DNA from: Lutraria lutraria
Lineage: Eukaryota > Mollusca > Bivalvia > Venerida > Mactridae
Length of the DNA stretch: 64,000 nucleotides
Direction: 5' to 3'
Assembly (NCBI GenBank): GCA_964023205.1
Contig: OZ026839.1
Location: forward strand, 19,374,386-19,438,385
In this document: one piece after another, positions 11,437-22,402 of the stretch
How the letters are laid out: every line of letters starts with the position of its first letter
Position numbering within the stretch: the first letter of the stretch is position 1
Position numbers and translations under genes: made by a program
The notes under the pieces: model-generated
What the model was told of the DNA's origin: nothing
What the model saw: only the letters and a program-made list of their open reading frames with translations
Databases searched by the model: none

Positions 11437-12639
11437 TATATAACAATGTATAAATGAAAAGTCGGTCCGTTAGTGTAAATGTTGAAATATTTTGCATGGG
11501 TACGAACCATATGGGTACATTTTTCTTTTTCATGCTTGGTATGAAAAAATCACCTTCCGACAGTACTTTCAGTACTTTGATTTGTTCTTTTTGTATTGTT
11601 AAACTATATGTGTCGATCTGTGTGTATGCTGGCCCCACGAAACCCGGTATGTGCCTACATGCATGCATTGTTTACCAAACGTGCCAAAAGCGTGGTTATT
11701 CGCAAAATACTGTTTTAATTGATTTTGCAGTCTTATTCATATCCATATGAAGTAAGTGAGTGAAATATTCATGGTCCTCAATACTAGTAATCATCTGGAG
11801 CACTGCATTAAACCACCAAAGATGCACTAAAGTACATGTACAAATGTATATATCGTACAAGGCTCTAAGTCATTGAAAGTCACATGTATTTGTGTGTCTG
11901 ATTAATATGTTTCAATAGATTTTAAAAACCATGCATGTATCATGTTTATATATTTTTTTCAAATTCTGACACATCAAATAAAGTATTGAATGAGCACATT
12001 AATGCTTCAGTAGTTGAAGGCCAACATGAAAGTTACTTTGAAAACTTCAGCAAGAGGTAAAAGGCCGGTAAAATGCTGTTCAAAACACAAAATATCTTGT
12101 TCCAAATTGCAGATATTAACCTTTATTATCGATGAAATATAACACACTGTATGTAAAAAAAATAGAACTAAAAAGAAAGTTATTGACATTCTGAACAATA
12201 TACTTTAAAAATAAAATGAAAATTTTCATTCTATTTTTTTGGTCGACTCCACCTGTTTATTACTTTTAATTTTATTTTTATTCCCTCCTCTGACTGCTCA
12301 TTTCTGAAAAAATTCTCGTAAAACTAATAAAATAAAAACTCTGGCCTCACGGCAAATAAAAATTTAATCTGATGTATGATAATTCTTACCACTTGGAAAT
12401 TTAATTACCGTTAAGCGGTCATTTTTGGGAAAACATGCGACATTGACACATGATTTATGCGTCATTTGTAAATCAAACCGAAAATAGGTTGTCAAATCCA
12501 TCCAGTGATCTCCCTTACTTTGTTACAGTGAGTATATTTTATTCTTTCGATAAACGCCGATGTGGGTATGAAATCACGAACGATATAAAACAATGATGGC
12601 CCTATAGAGAAAATTAATATGAGCCTTTGTAAAATTGAG
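11437..12639. other. No gene seen
   Basis: AT-rich. The two overlapping open frames near 11348-11750 are on opposite strands over the inverted arm and its flank, and neither resembles a protein family. No repeats of the dispersed families were found here. Confidence 0.5.
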
Positions 12640-13190
12640 TGACCAAGTTCGTTCAAATTATTGCCCTAGGGTTAAAATTGGCCCCATCCCATGGGTCACT
12701 TGATTCATATAGGCTTATATAGCAAAATTTAAAAAATCTTCTTGGCCGAAACCACAATTCCTTGAGCCTTAGACAGGGCTCGAATTCAACTTTTTTAGCC
12801 ACTAGCAATTTTTTGCTAGTACACAAAGTTTCAACTAGCAAAATTTGAAATCCACTAGTAATTTTTTCACAAAACATTTGTTTTTCAGAAATATTTATGT
12901 TATAACAAAATACATGTAGGTTGTATTTTATGTACATGTAATTGTATTGCATAAAAAAATAAAGTTTAATATTTATATTACGACACTTTCAGTTCCACTT
13001 GCTAGAAAATGCAAGTGGTCTTAAAATGATCTAGCAAAATCCAATTTTGACTAGCATTTTGCTAGTTTGCAAGTGTTAATTTCGAACCCTGCTTAGATCT
13101 TTTGTATGTAGCATTGTCTAGTGGACCTCTACCAAGTTGGTTCAAATTATTGCCTTGGGGTCAAAATTGGTACATTAATGATTTAATTTT
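12640..13190 (-). repeat. Family G fragment, split by a hAT-type short element
   Basis: Units of the GTCAAAATTGGCCCC / TAGTGGACCTCTACCAAG type flank the insert 12774-13091. Both ends are truncated. Confidence 0.7.
12774..13091. mobile_element. hAT-like MITE, 318 bp
   Basis: It starts CAGGGCTCGAATTCAAC and ends TTAATTTCGAACCCTG, imperfect inverted repeats of the CAGGG type typical of hAT elements. The interior repeats CTAGCAA / TTGCTAG many times on both strands. Direct repeats CTTAGA (12768-12773 and 13092-13097) flank it. hAT elements usually make 8-bp duplications and only 6 match here, so the superfamily call is moderate. Confidence 0.7.
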
Positions 13191-13227
13191 ATTGAGCAAG
13201 TATTCAAATTTTGAAATATTAAGAACA

Positions 13228-13420
13228 AGAGTGCCAGGTCACAAAATATGCCCGTCAAAATTAATTTTTCAAAGAGTCAAGGGGCATAACTCAGAAGTGC
13301 ATGGGTCGATTGGGCTGGTTATCGAACTTGACCAAGATCTCATGGCCATTAACATTTCCATCAAGAATCCGAATAAAACTGTTTGAATTAGAGAGCGGAC
13401 ACCGTTGTGGCTGCCGCCCG
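13228..13420 (+). repeat. Start of another pearl-like family (H)
   Basis: AACAAGAGTGCCAGGTCACA at 13228 is a variant of the AACAAGAGGGCCAAG start used by families A and G. One unit with GGGGCATAACTC, ATCGAACTTGACCAAGATCT and AACATTTCCATCAAG follows. The end is truncated near GAGAGCGGACACCG, just downstream of the zinc-finger gene's stop codon. Confidence 0.55.
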
Positions 13421-13656
13421 CCCGCAATGGGTGTTCCTATAATACGACCCGTTTTTCAAACAGGCTTATAAAAATGAATTTATGCAATATAATAAATCAC
13501 AGTGATAATAAATGCAGACAATGTCCCCATGAAGTGCATTTTAAGTTAATGTGCACCAATACATTTAATATGAATTACAAATCAAATTTTAATATAATAC
13601 ATCCACTTGGGTCACAATGAAACCCACATTCTATTAATCCAAACATTCACAAGGAT

Positions 13657-15233
13657 TTAACAATAATTTGATTGACCAGGTATTTGCAATACAAAGTTTT
13701 GACTCTCAGTAAGTCGGCCCGCAGCAACCTGAGAAATCCCAGATTGTGGTGGAATTTGGAGAACAAAGTTCTGTACGCTTTCTGAGCCAGATGGATTTAA
13801 GCCTTGAATGACTACAGAATTTTGAGTCTGATTTATATTTTCATGTGAGTTTCTGTTCATTGCACTGTTCAGTAATTGTGACACAAGTGGAGCAGCTTGT
13901 TGCGAGTCACTAGGTAGGATGATTTGTATAGGTATGGCATCTTGTTGTTGATTTATTGTCCTATCTGCAGTTGTGATAAATGTTGACTGGTTTTGGATGA
14001 CTTCTTGAGACAGCGGTGCTGAAGTCTGGGATTCAGTTGAAGGGACAGTGGAATCCGCAGCACATTGAACAACCTGCTGTGAATCTAATGGTCTAGATAC
14101 TATGTGACTAGGAGAATCTGTCTGAATTGGTCCATCAGGTTGGGTTACAATTTGATTCATTGATGTCTGACCCGTGAGAATAAGCACTTGTCCGTTTGGT
14201 AATCTTATGTATGGTAAGGAAATATTCTGTGTGACTTGAACAGATGGCACATTTTGAGAAGATTGGCCAACAACTACATTAACCTGACTTCCAGGACTTT
14301 GAATATTGGGAGTAGAAGTGAATGCGCTACCAGGCAATACCCCAGTGTTAACAGATAAATCCTGCATGTGAAGCTTACTAACGCTGTGTGATTTATCTGT
14401 TGGAGAATCCCCAAGTGAGTTGATTCCGGACATCCCTGCAGCCATAAGTATATCATTGATTCCTAAGTTTACAGATGAACCTTGTAAAGTTTGACTATGA
14501 CTAGTAAGCATATGCTCATGGCCAACAGAAACAGCTGTTTTAATGTCTTCAGGCATCCTATTGACCATTTCAACAGCATTCTCAACCAAACTGTTTTCTT
14601 CATCTGTTCCATTGATCTCAGCAGGGGCTGATTTTGCATTTTCTAGCAATGTTCTTAGTTTTGACAATGAACCTGATGAGTTTATGACAGGCTGTTGAAG
14701 TTTAAGCACAGCATAAGCTGTGGACAGACTACTCTCACTATGTTGTTTCAGATGGCATTTTAATGAATCTTCTCTCACAAAAGCAGCTGAGCATTGATCA
14801 CATTTGAAGTTACGCACACATTTAGGTTGTAGTTTAATCTTAACTTTCTTCTCTTTACTGTCCACTGTCTCATTCTCTGTTGGTTTAGTTACTACTTCTG
14901 AAGTCTCCATCTTATTTCTTCTTGTTTTTCTCGTAACTTTACTTGGATGTTTACGTCTCATGTGAGCTTGCACATTCCCCCACTGTATTGATGAGTATGA
15001 ACAATGACTACAACTAAATTTCTCTTCTGAGGAATGCATGCGTGAATGATTGCGCAATGCAGTTTTATTTGAACATTGATAGTTGCACACCTTACACTGA
15101 AGGTCTGGATTAGATTCATGTATTTTCTTATGTTCGTGAAGAGCTTTCCTACTTGATGAAACAAAGTCACAGGTTTGACATTTATGTTCTTGTTGTTTTC
15201 CATGATGTGTCTTGTAATGACTTCTTAGATTGC
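13657..15233 (-). CDS. zfp64: ZFP64-like zinc-finger protein, last coding exon (exon 9 of those found)
   Basis: Minus strand. The acceptor CTCTTTTAG lies just above 15233; the first two bases (GC) complete an AGC codon from the exon at 16020. It codes 524 residues and stops at TAA 13657-13659. In order: the second half of finger 7 (NLRSHYKTHH), finger 8 (CQTC...HEHKKIH), finger 9 (CKVC...HSRMH), finger 10 (CSHC...HMRRKH), a basic linker KVTRKTRRNK, then finger 11 (CDQCSAAFVREDSLKCHLKQH, split here for length at 'residues 126-147'). A long Gln/Ser/Asn-rich tail follows. The order and spacing of fingers and the SAAFVREDSL motif match vertebrate ZFP64. The tail holds a duplicated NFVLQIP motif, the second copy six residues from the C-terminus, and would be the activation region by analogy. 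The protein is a nuclear DNA-binding transcription regulator by family. Total over nine exons is 1,022 residues, longer than human ZFP64 because of a large Ser/Asn/Gln-rich exon (24066). Confidence 0.9.
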
Positions 15234-15316
15234 CTAAAAGAGAGCATATGTATAACTAAGTTATAAAAGTTTTACGATAATGATTGGTAAGACAATTTAT
15301 CCAATACAAATAGAAA

Positions 15317-15540
15317 CAAGAGGTGTTTGTGAAACATGAATGCCCTTAAAGGCCAACTGGATAGTTTAATTTGACCTATTTAACTTCAACTATCTGAGGA
15401 CCTAAGGCCAAATTGTTCTCTAGTTATTTGCCGGACAAGGTTTGGTTATGGACAGACGGACTGACTGACCAATGGACAGACCACAATGTGAAAACAATAT
15501 ACCCCCACTTCTTCGAGGGTAGGGGGGATAATAATCATGT
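15317..15540 (+). repeat. Family F element (short)
   Basis: It starts AACAAGAGGTGTTTGTGAAAC, passes a single truncated unit with TTGCCGGACAAGG and GGACAGACGGACTGACTGACC, and ends in a hairpin-like ACCCCCACTTC...GAGGGTAGGGGGG. The same start occurs at 24765. It lies in the intron between the last two coding exons. Confidence 0.65.
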
Positions 15541-15594
15541 ATATGATGTATTGTTGGTGCTACAGCTACTCATACTTAATGAACACTATAACAA

Positions 15595-15945
15595 ACAAGA
15601 GAGCCAAGATGGCCCTTGATCACTCACCTGAGAACAAAGGCACTATAATTAATGACCAGGTAATATAGCATCCCTGGATTGGTGAATAAATGAAGGCACT
15701 AGAGTGTAAACAAGCTAAATATAGCAAATTTTCAAAGTCAAGGGCTGATAACTCTACAAGTTATTGTCCGATTTTGTCCATAATAAAACTTAGCCGAGAC
15801 ATTGCGGCCTTATACATTGTGAGCAAGTTTGATCACGATTGGTTTAGAGCTGTGGATGTAAACAAACTAATTGTGGCCGGACGCCAGACAATCATCGATT
15901 CTAAAAGCTCACCTGATGAATCAGGTGAGCTAATAATAACAATTT
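15595..15945 (+). repeat. Family A1 element, short complete copy
   Basis: Start AACAAGAGAGCCAAGATGG; about 1.5 core units; end GGACGCCAGACAATC then the terminal hairpin AGCTCACCTGATGAATCAGG... (15908-15932), then CTAATAAT. It lies 75 bp before the donor side of the exon at 16020, in an intron. Confidence 0.75.
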
Positions 15946-16019
15946 ATATGTAACACCTATTGCTAAGATTAAAGTTTCTGATTCTTCAAGTTCTACTAGA
16001 GACATTTAACAAAGCTTAC

Positions 16020-16228
16020 TTTTTACAGCACATCTGTAAGTACAGTTTTCTATGTCACACTCGTATGGTTTCTCTCCTGTATGTGTTCGGATATGCCTAT
16101 GAAGATCTGAACTCACTTTGAAAACTGCATCACATATTTTACAATTATATGGTCTATCACCAGTGTGTATACGTAGATGAATACGAAGTTGGCTTGCTGA
16201 ACGAGACTTGTATGGACAAACTTGACAA
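16020..16228 (-). CDS. zfp64: ZFP64-like protein, exon 8: fingers 5, 6 and start of 7
   Basis: Acceptor CATGTTTCAG above 16228; donor AAAAA|GTAAGC below 16020. The first base T completes an AG from the previous exon to AGT. It codes finger 5 (CQVCPYKSRSASQLRIHLRIH), the linker TGDRPYN, finger 6 (CKICDAVFKVSSDLHRHIRTH), the classical linker TGEKPYE, then the C-pair of finger 7 (CDIENC). The phases (2 in, 1 out) fit both neighbours. The VSSDLHRH and SQLRIHLR helices are the parts closest to vertebrate ZFP64. Finger 7 has four residues between its cysteines and is completed in the last exon. Confidence 0.9.
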
Positions 16229-16603
16229 CTGAAACATGAAATAAGCAAAAAGACTTTTAAAATTAATAAACTCAACTGTTTTACAATTCTTTTTTTTATT
16301 AAGATTATACCAAAATACTTTTGTAAGGTTTTAAGTTCAAATTTTCGTACATTTTTGTACATTTAACATGATTTCACTGATACATATTGAGTAGTATTAT
16401 AAATAAATTGTTATCCAACACGGTAATTCTTATCTGCACTACCTAAAATCAATTGCAATGACAGAAAAAGCAACAGATTTTTCTAACCTACAATGATTCA
16501 CACAGACAAGCCATTAGGTTGAGCTGTAAAGGTCTGATGTGATACACTACCATCCACATTCCTTATATGGCATAAAACAACACGACAGATAAACAAGCTA
16601 TAC

Positions 16604-16676
16604 CTGTATGGTCTTTCATCTAAATGTGTTTGTAGATGTTTCTTCAAACTGCTATTTTCAACAGCACTGTAATCAC
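16604..16676 (-). CDS. zfp64: ZFP64-like protein, exon 7: most of finger 4
   Basis: 73-bp exon. Acceptor TTTTTTATTAG above 16676; donor ACAG|GTATAG below 16604. The first two bases (GT) complete the second cysteine codon (T|GT) of finger 4 from the exon at 16859. The exon supplies DYSAVENSSLKKHLQTH and the linker LDERPY. Phases 1 in, 2 out. The SSLKKHL helix and DERP linker correspond to the equivalent finger of vertebrate ZFP64. The intron cuts between the two cysteine ligands and the helix. Confidence 0.88.
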
Positions 16677-16858
16677 CTAATAAAAAAATAACACAAATGC
16701 AATGATTTCCATGCAAACAATGTTCTTATGTTCAAGCATACATGTAATAGTAGATTAAATAGAAGAGAAATCACAATTTAAACATGTATTACAAAATGTT
16801 ATTAATTAAGTTAAAATAATAAATTTATTCATTTATCCTTGCTTAATAATGTACTTAC

Positions 16859-17011
16859 AAAAATTGCAATTGAAAATGCGGTCATCAAGATGGTACCTCA
16901 TGTGGAGCGTTAATTTATCTGAGCGAGAGAAGGCTTTGGTGCACTGTGTGCATTTATATGGTTTATCTCCTGTGTGAATTCGACGATGACGTTCAAGGTC
17001 TTTCATAGAAG
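16859..17011 (-). CDS. zfp64: ZFP64-like protein, exon 6: end of finger 2, finger 3, start of finger 4
   Basis: Acceptor ATCTTTTTAG above 17011; donor TTTTT|GTAAGT below 16859. It starts with CT, making GCT (Ala) with the G of the previous exon. It codes [13 protein letters not shown] (helix of finger 2), TGDKPYK, finger 3 ([21 protein letters not shown]), and FNCNF plus the first base of the next Cys codon. The [12 protein letters not shown] helix and FSRSDKL are hallmark similarities with ZFP64. Phase 1 in and out. Confidence 0.9.
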
Positions 17012-17281
17012 CTAAAAAGATTTTAAACAATACCAAATAAGTTTTAGAAGTATTGTTACTACATTTTGTATATAATTAGTTTGTAGATGGGAATTATGTA
17101 AAAGTTTTACTTATAAAACATTGAGCATACCTGCCAAAATATAACATTTGCACCATTTATTTGCTTGATATTTTGTAACTTTAATATTGAAAGTAAACAA
17201 AATAATTAATACCAGTATGGATGTAGAAATACGGAAAACTATTTAACAACATTTTTTCACTAAAACAGAATAGTAAGTTTA

Positions 17282-18895
17282 TAAAACAAGAGGGCCATGA
17301 TGGCCCTATAATTGCTCATCAGAACAAGAGGGCCAAGATGGCCCTTTATCGCTATATTGCTATATTTTAGCTTGTGTACACTCCAGCGACTTCATTTATT
17401 CACCAATCCCAATCATATTTACAATGAATGTCTATGACCTTAAGGTCTTGGACAAGTTCAGTTATGAATGAAATCGGACCGCAACTTCAAGAGTTATGGG
17501 CACTTAGATTAGAAAATTTGCTACGTTTTAGCTTATGTAACAGTATTATACCTTCATTGTTTGTTTTGATCTCAAAATCTATGTAAAAACGGGTTATACG
17601 AGATGAAAACTATATAACCTGGTCATTAATTATAGTGTCTTTGTTCTCAGATGAGTGATTTAGGGCCATCTTGGCCCTCAGGTTTAAATATCTTATATGA
17701 AGTAACATCAAGTTACCGACAGGGCGGAGCCAATTTTGACCCTAGGGCCATACTCTGAACCACTAAACAATGCTACACACCTGTGTGTCTGCGAGTGTGT
17801 GTTAACAATTGCTTTAAACAACATCGCCTTCTTAACCAGTTGGCCAATTTCAAGGAAACTTTACATGGATGTTGCATGAGGCTCTACTAAAGTTCTTAAA
17901 ACAAGAGGGCCACCATGGCCCTTTATCGCTCACCTGAGAACAAAGGCCAATAATTAATGACCAGGTAATATAGTTTCCATCTCGTAAAACTCATTTTTAC
18001 GTAGATTTTGAGATCAAAACCAACAATGAAGGTATAATACTGTTAAACAAGCTAAAACGTAGCAAATTTTCTAATCCAAGGGCCCATAACTCTTGAAGTT
18101 GTGGTCCGATTCCACCCATAACTTATCTTGTCCAAAACCATAAGGTCATACACATTCATTGTAAATATGATTCGGATCGGTGAATAAATGAAGGCGCTAG
18201 AGTGTAAACAAGCTAACATATAGCAAATTTTCTAAGTCAAGGGCCCATAACTCTTGAAGATGTGGTCTGATTCCGCCCATAATCAAACTTGTCCAAGATC
18301 TTTTGGTTATACACATTTACTGAAAATATGATTAGGATCGGTGAATAAATGAAGGCGCTAGAGGGTAAACAAGCTAACATATAGCAAATTTTCTAAGTCA
18401 AGGGCCCATAACTCTTGAAGATGTGGTCTGATTCCGCCCATAATCAAACTTGTCCCAGATCTTTTGGTTATACTCATTTACTGAAAGTATTATTTGGATC
18501 AGTGAATAAATGAAGGTGCTAGAGTGTAAACAAGCTAAAATATAGCAAATTTTCAAAGTCAAGGGCCCATAACTCTTGAAGATGTGGTCTGATTCCGCCC
18601 ATAATCAAACTTGTCCAAGATCTTTTGGTTATACACATTTACTGAAAATATTATTAGGATCGGTGAATAAATGAAGGCGCTAGAGTGTAAACAAGCTAAA
18701 TATAGCAATTTTGTAATTAAAGGGCCCATAACTCTAGAAGTTATTGTCCGATTTTGCCCATAATAGAACTTAGCCGAGACAGTGTGGCCATATACATTGT
18801 GAGCAAGTTTAATCACAATTCGTTAAGAGCTGCAGATGCTAGAGTGTAAACAAACTAATTGTGACCGGACGCCGGACATTCAACGATCCTAAAAA
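17282..18895 (+). repeat. Cluster of family A1 copies, some inverted
   Basis: A truncated start copy (17287-17325), a second start in plus orientation at 17324 whose core is inverted and ends with an inverted start near 17690, a fragment of family G (17700-17895), then a full-length plus copy from 17896 with about five 162-bp units. That copy ends at GTGACCGGACGCCGGACATTC near 18870 without its hairpin; a family G fragment is joined there. The pattern suggests repeated insertion of family members into one another. Confidence 0.7.
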
Positions 18896-19294
18896 AATCT
18901 TCTTGTCCAAAACCTCGAGGCCTAGAGCTTACATATTTTGTATGTAGCATTGTCTGGTGGACATCTACCACTTTTGCTTAAAATATTGCCATAGGGGCAA
19001 AATGGCCCTGCCCCCGGGTCACTTAATTTTACAAAGGCTCATGATAATTTTCACTAAGAGTCTTTTTATCTGGTGAGCGATATAGGGCCATCATGGCCCT
19101 CTTGTTTACCCCAAGTGACCCATTATCGAACTCGTCCGAGATTTTGTCGATATTAACATTCTGACCAAGTTTTGTGAAAATTGGGCTAAAAATGTTGTCC
19201 CTAGTCTGTTCACGAGGTAAAAGTTGAAGCCGGACACTAGACAAAGACTGATCACAAAAACTCACCCTGAGCACAAAGTGCTCATGCGAGTTAA
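18896..19294. repeat. Family G and A2 fragments ending 14 bp from an exon
   Basis: 18896-19108 is family G in minus orientation (start motif CAAGAGGGCCATGATGGCCC reversed at 19084-19104). 19109-19294 is the last unit of an A2 copy in plus orientation, ending in the hairpin GAGCACAAAGTGCTC (19269-19283) and GCGAGTTAAC. The exon begins at 19308. Confidence 0.65.
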
Positions 19295-19307
19295 CATACA
19301 AACTCAC

Positions 19308-19379
19308 CTGATTTAAAAGTGCATTTTTCAAATGTGCAACAGTGTTTCTTCTCTGCAGGACGCTTCTCAGTTTTTGTAA
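19308..19379 (-). CDS. zfp64: ZFP64-like protein, exon 5: cysteine half of finger 2
   Basis: 72-bp microexon-like exon, too short for simple ORF calling. Acceptor TTTATTACAG above 19379; donor ATCAG|GTGAGT below 19308 (strong). First bases TT complete GTT (Val) with the G of the exon at 24066; the last base G completes GCT of the next exon. It codes VTKTEKRPAEKKHCCTFEKC and then TFKS, i.e. the C-x4-C half of finger 2 whose helix (SMKDLERH) is in the exon at 16859. Human ZFP64 has the same C-C-x4-C arrangement before its GMKDMERH helix. Repeat sequence comes to within about 14 bp of the donor. Confidence 0.88.
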
Positions 19380-19479
19380 CTGTAATAAACAAGCTTACAG
19401 TCTGTATTGCATGCAATGCATGTCCCCTGCCAGCACCTATCATTGGAATGTTAGCTGATGTTTACACAGCAGCATCTGT

Positions 19480-20345
19480 CTAGATTTTTTAATGATAATT
19501 TTGTCTAAATGAGCAAGTCAGCTGAAGTTATCATCCGGAAACAAAATTTCTATTTTTAGTACCAGTGACCTAGATATTTGACCTATTGACCCCATATGCA
19601 ATCCCACTCTAGGTTATCCCTAAGCTACACATGTACCAATTTGCATTGTAATCCATCGACACTTACTGAAGTTATCATACAGAAACCAAATTTCTATTTT
19701 TAGTAATAGTGACCTAGATATTTGACCTATTGACCCCAAATGCAAGCCCACTCTAGGTTATCCTATTATGCTATACCAACTTTCATTGATATCCACCACC
19801 CCCAACTGAAGTTATCATCCAGAAAACAAATTTCTACTTTTAGTAACAGTGACCTAGATATTTGACCTATTGACCCCAAATGCAATCCCATTGTAGGTTA
19901 TCCCCTAAGCTATCCAGGTAATAACTTTCATTGAAATCCATCACCCCTAAGGCCCTAACTGAAGTTATCATCCGGAAACCAAATTCCTATTTTTAGTAAA
20001 AGTGACCTAGATATTTGACCTATTTACCTCAATTGCAAACCCAATCTAAGTTATCCTCTAAGCTATCCATGTACCAACTTTCAATGAATTCATTGAAATC
20101 CATCACCCTAACTGAAGTTATCATTCGGAAACCAAATTTCTATTTTAAGTAACAATGACCTTATTATTTGACCTATTGACCCCAAATGCAATCCCACTCT
20201 AGGTTATGACCTAAGCTATCTTTGTACCAACTTTCATTGAAATCCATCACCCCTGACTGAAGTTATCATCCGGAAACCACTTCAGACAAACAGACGGACG
20301 GACGGACATCGACAAGCAGTATAGTGTACGGCAGGGTACTAATAA
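19480..20345 (+). repeat. Pearl-like element, family E
   Basis: Five units of about 140-155 bp built on TGACCTAGATATTTGACC / TATTGACCCCAAATGCAA / CTGAAGTTATCATCCGGAAA. The array ends in AGACGGACGGACGGACATCG and a short palindromic tail (GTACGGCAGGGTAC). The units are rich in TGACCT/TGACCC half-sites. Confidence 0.8.
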
Positions 20346-21835
20346 AACATATACCATTAAAATAGAAGTTTTAAACATGCCAATAACCAAGTATGGACTT
20401 CATCAATGACTTCAAATTGAACTAGAGCTATCACATTTCTGCCAAGTATTTCCAAAATCTATCCATGACATATCCAAAATTACTGAGCTGACAAAAAGAA
20501 ATACCCAATTTTTTACCTTTGAGAGTGACATTGACAGACAGAGTGACTCCTAAATAGGCCCCACTATTTTAGTGGGGGTATAATTACCAGTACACTAGTA
20601 CAACCTCGATTATCAGAAATTGATGGGTCTGAACTATTATTTTGAAAATCCATGGTATGGAAAATCCAGACGTGTATATCACAATTAATTCATCCTGACT
20701 ACGTTGCGAGAAAATAAAGGGATGTCACTCCCAAATTTATACATTATGACCAAAATGTAAATAAATATTGACAATTTAAGTGCTCGCTACATGACCATTA
20801 AAATTTTGTTGTTGACGCACAATAAAACGACATTAAGGCCACAATAAGCTTCTGTGGTACAGATTTGTAAAATGGTCCAAATAAAACAAAATCACATATT
20901 AATTTAAAACACAAGTATACTTCTACCGATACCAAATAATCTTGAATGAAAATTTTGCATTTCAAGCTAAATTGTCTACTAAATGACACTTCGTCATTGA
21001 TACAGAGATTATCATAAATTTTCCGTGAGTTTTCCGATAACTAAAGGATGGATAACATTGCAAAATGTCAAAATGCTCGACAAATATAAACAATACATTG
21101 TATTTTGTCTTCAGTACAAAATGCTAAATATTATTTTCCATTTTGAAACATTTTATGACATTTTGGAGTATTCTGCAAACTTTTGATGATAAGTGCATGT
21201 AAATTATGATATCATTAATGCAATTTATTAATCAAGCTAAAAATAAAGATGTACCATCTACATATTCACATCATCATTATTCGCACTTTTCCCTACTATG
21301 GACAAATTAGATTAATCAAAATTTGATGGGCAACTTAGGATTATAGGTGTGAAAATATACATTGGAATAATTTTGGAGACCCGTTCATCACTTGGGTATT
21401 CCGAAGACCTATACTATACACAGGTTCTATATTTGGCGGTTTCATAGCCAACTGCAAAATTAAATTCATGTCTGCTACCTTATCCGCCAAAATTTAACCA
21501 TTTCCATCATTTTCAAGGGAAGTAACGCTAACGTTTTACTAAATATATCGTGTCACATGAGGATAAACTTTATTGAATAAATGCATGTAGACTGAAGAGG
21601 TGGTTATTACTTGGGGTCAAACAGGAGCTAACACAATGGCTGAAAATCTTTATTTGTTTTAAATGTACTGATATGTTTAATTTCCTAAATTGACATACCC
21701 GGTATATTGTTATATCGGTTTAAATTAAGTTTGTCTATGTATGCCGACGATTTAAGTTATACATAGGGTGTGACAAATAAACTTATATTGTTTGCCTTGT
21801 TTAAATTTCACTTTGTTTCAATCATACTAAGGCTA
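20346..21835. other. Intron, no gene seen; degraded repeats
   Basis: Intronic sequence of the zinc-finger gene. 20410-20590 looks like the ends of a family D element (AACTAGAGCTATCAC start, ACAGAGTGACTCC and GTGGGGGTATAA end). The rest is AT-rich with no coding exon that fits the gene's phases. Confidence 0.5.
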
Positions 21836-21837
21836 AC

Positions 21838-22340
21838 AAGAGGGCCACATTGGCCCTTTATCGCTCACCTGAGAACAAAGGCCAATAATTAATGACCAGG
21901 TAATATAGTTTCCATCTCGTAAAACTCATTTTTACGTAGATTTTGAGATAAAAACCAACAATGAAGGTATAATACTGTTAAACAAGCTAAAACGTAGCAA
22001 ATTTTCTAATCCAAGGGCCCATACCTCTTGAAGTTGTGGTCCGATTCCACCCATAACTTAACTTGTCCAAAACCATAATATCATACACATTCATTGTAAA
22101 TATGATTAGGATCTTAAGTTATTGACCTGATACTGGTTTTCTATTTTAAATAACAGTGACCTTGACCCCATAGATCCCAAATACAATCCCAAGCTAGGTT
22201 TTCATTCAAAGATCCTACATACCAAGTCTAGTCAAGAATGGTCAGTCCAAACCGGACACAGCCTGTATTACACGCACCCACCCACTGACCATATTCAGCA
22301 TTCTAATAACCAGTTTCACTTTGTGAAAACCTGGTTAAAA
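21838..22340 (+). repeat. Family A1 start joined to a family E-like end
   Basis: Start AACAAGAGGGCCACATTGGC; after one and a half A1 units the sequence switches near 22113 to a unit with AACAGTGACCTTGACCCCAT and ends near 22340 with a hairpin CCAGTTTCACTTTGTGAAAACCTGG-like (stem CCAG-TTTCAC / GTGAAAA-CCTGG at 22311-22335). This may be a chimera or an insertion/deletion product. Confidence 0.6.
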
Positions 22341-22402
22341 AAGAATTTATGATAACAGAAGTTGCCTGTCCTGTTAAATACATTAGAATGAACGAAACTG
22401 TA

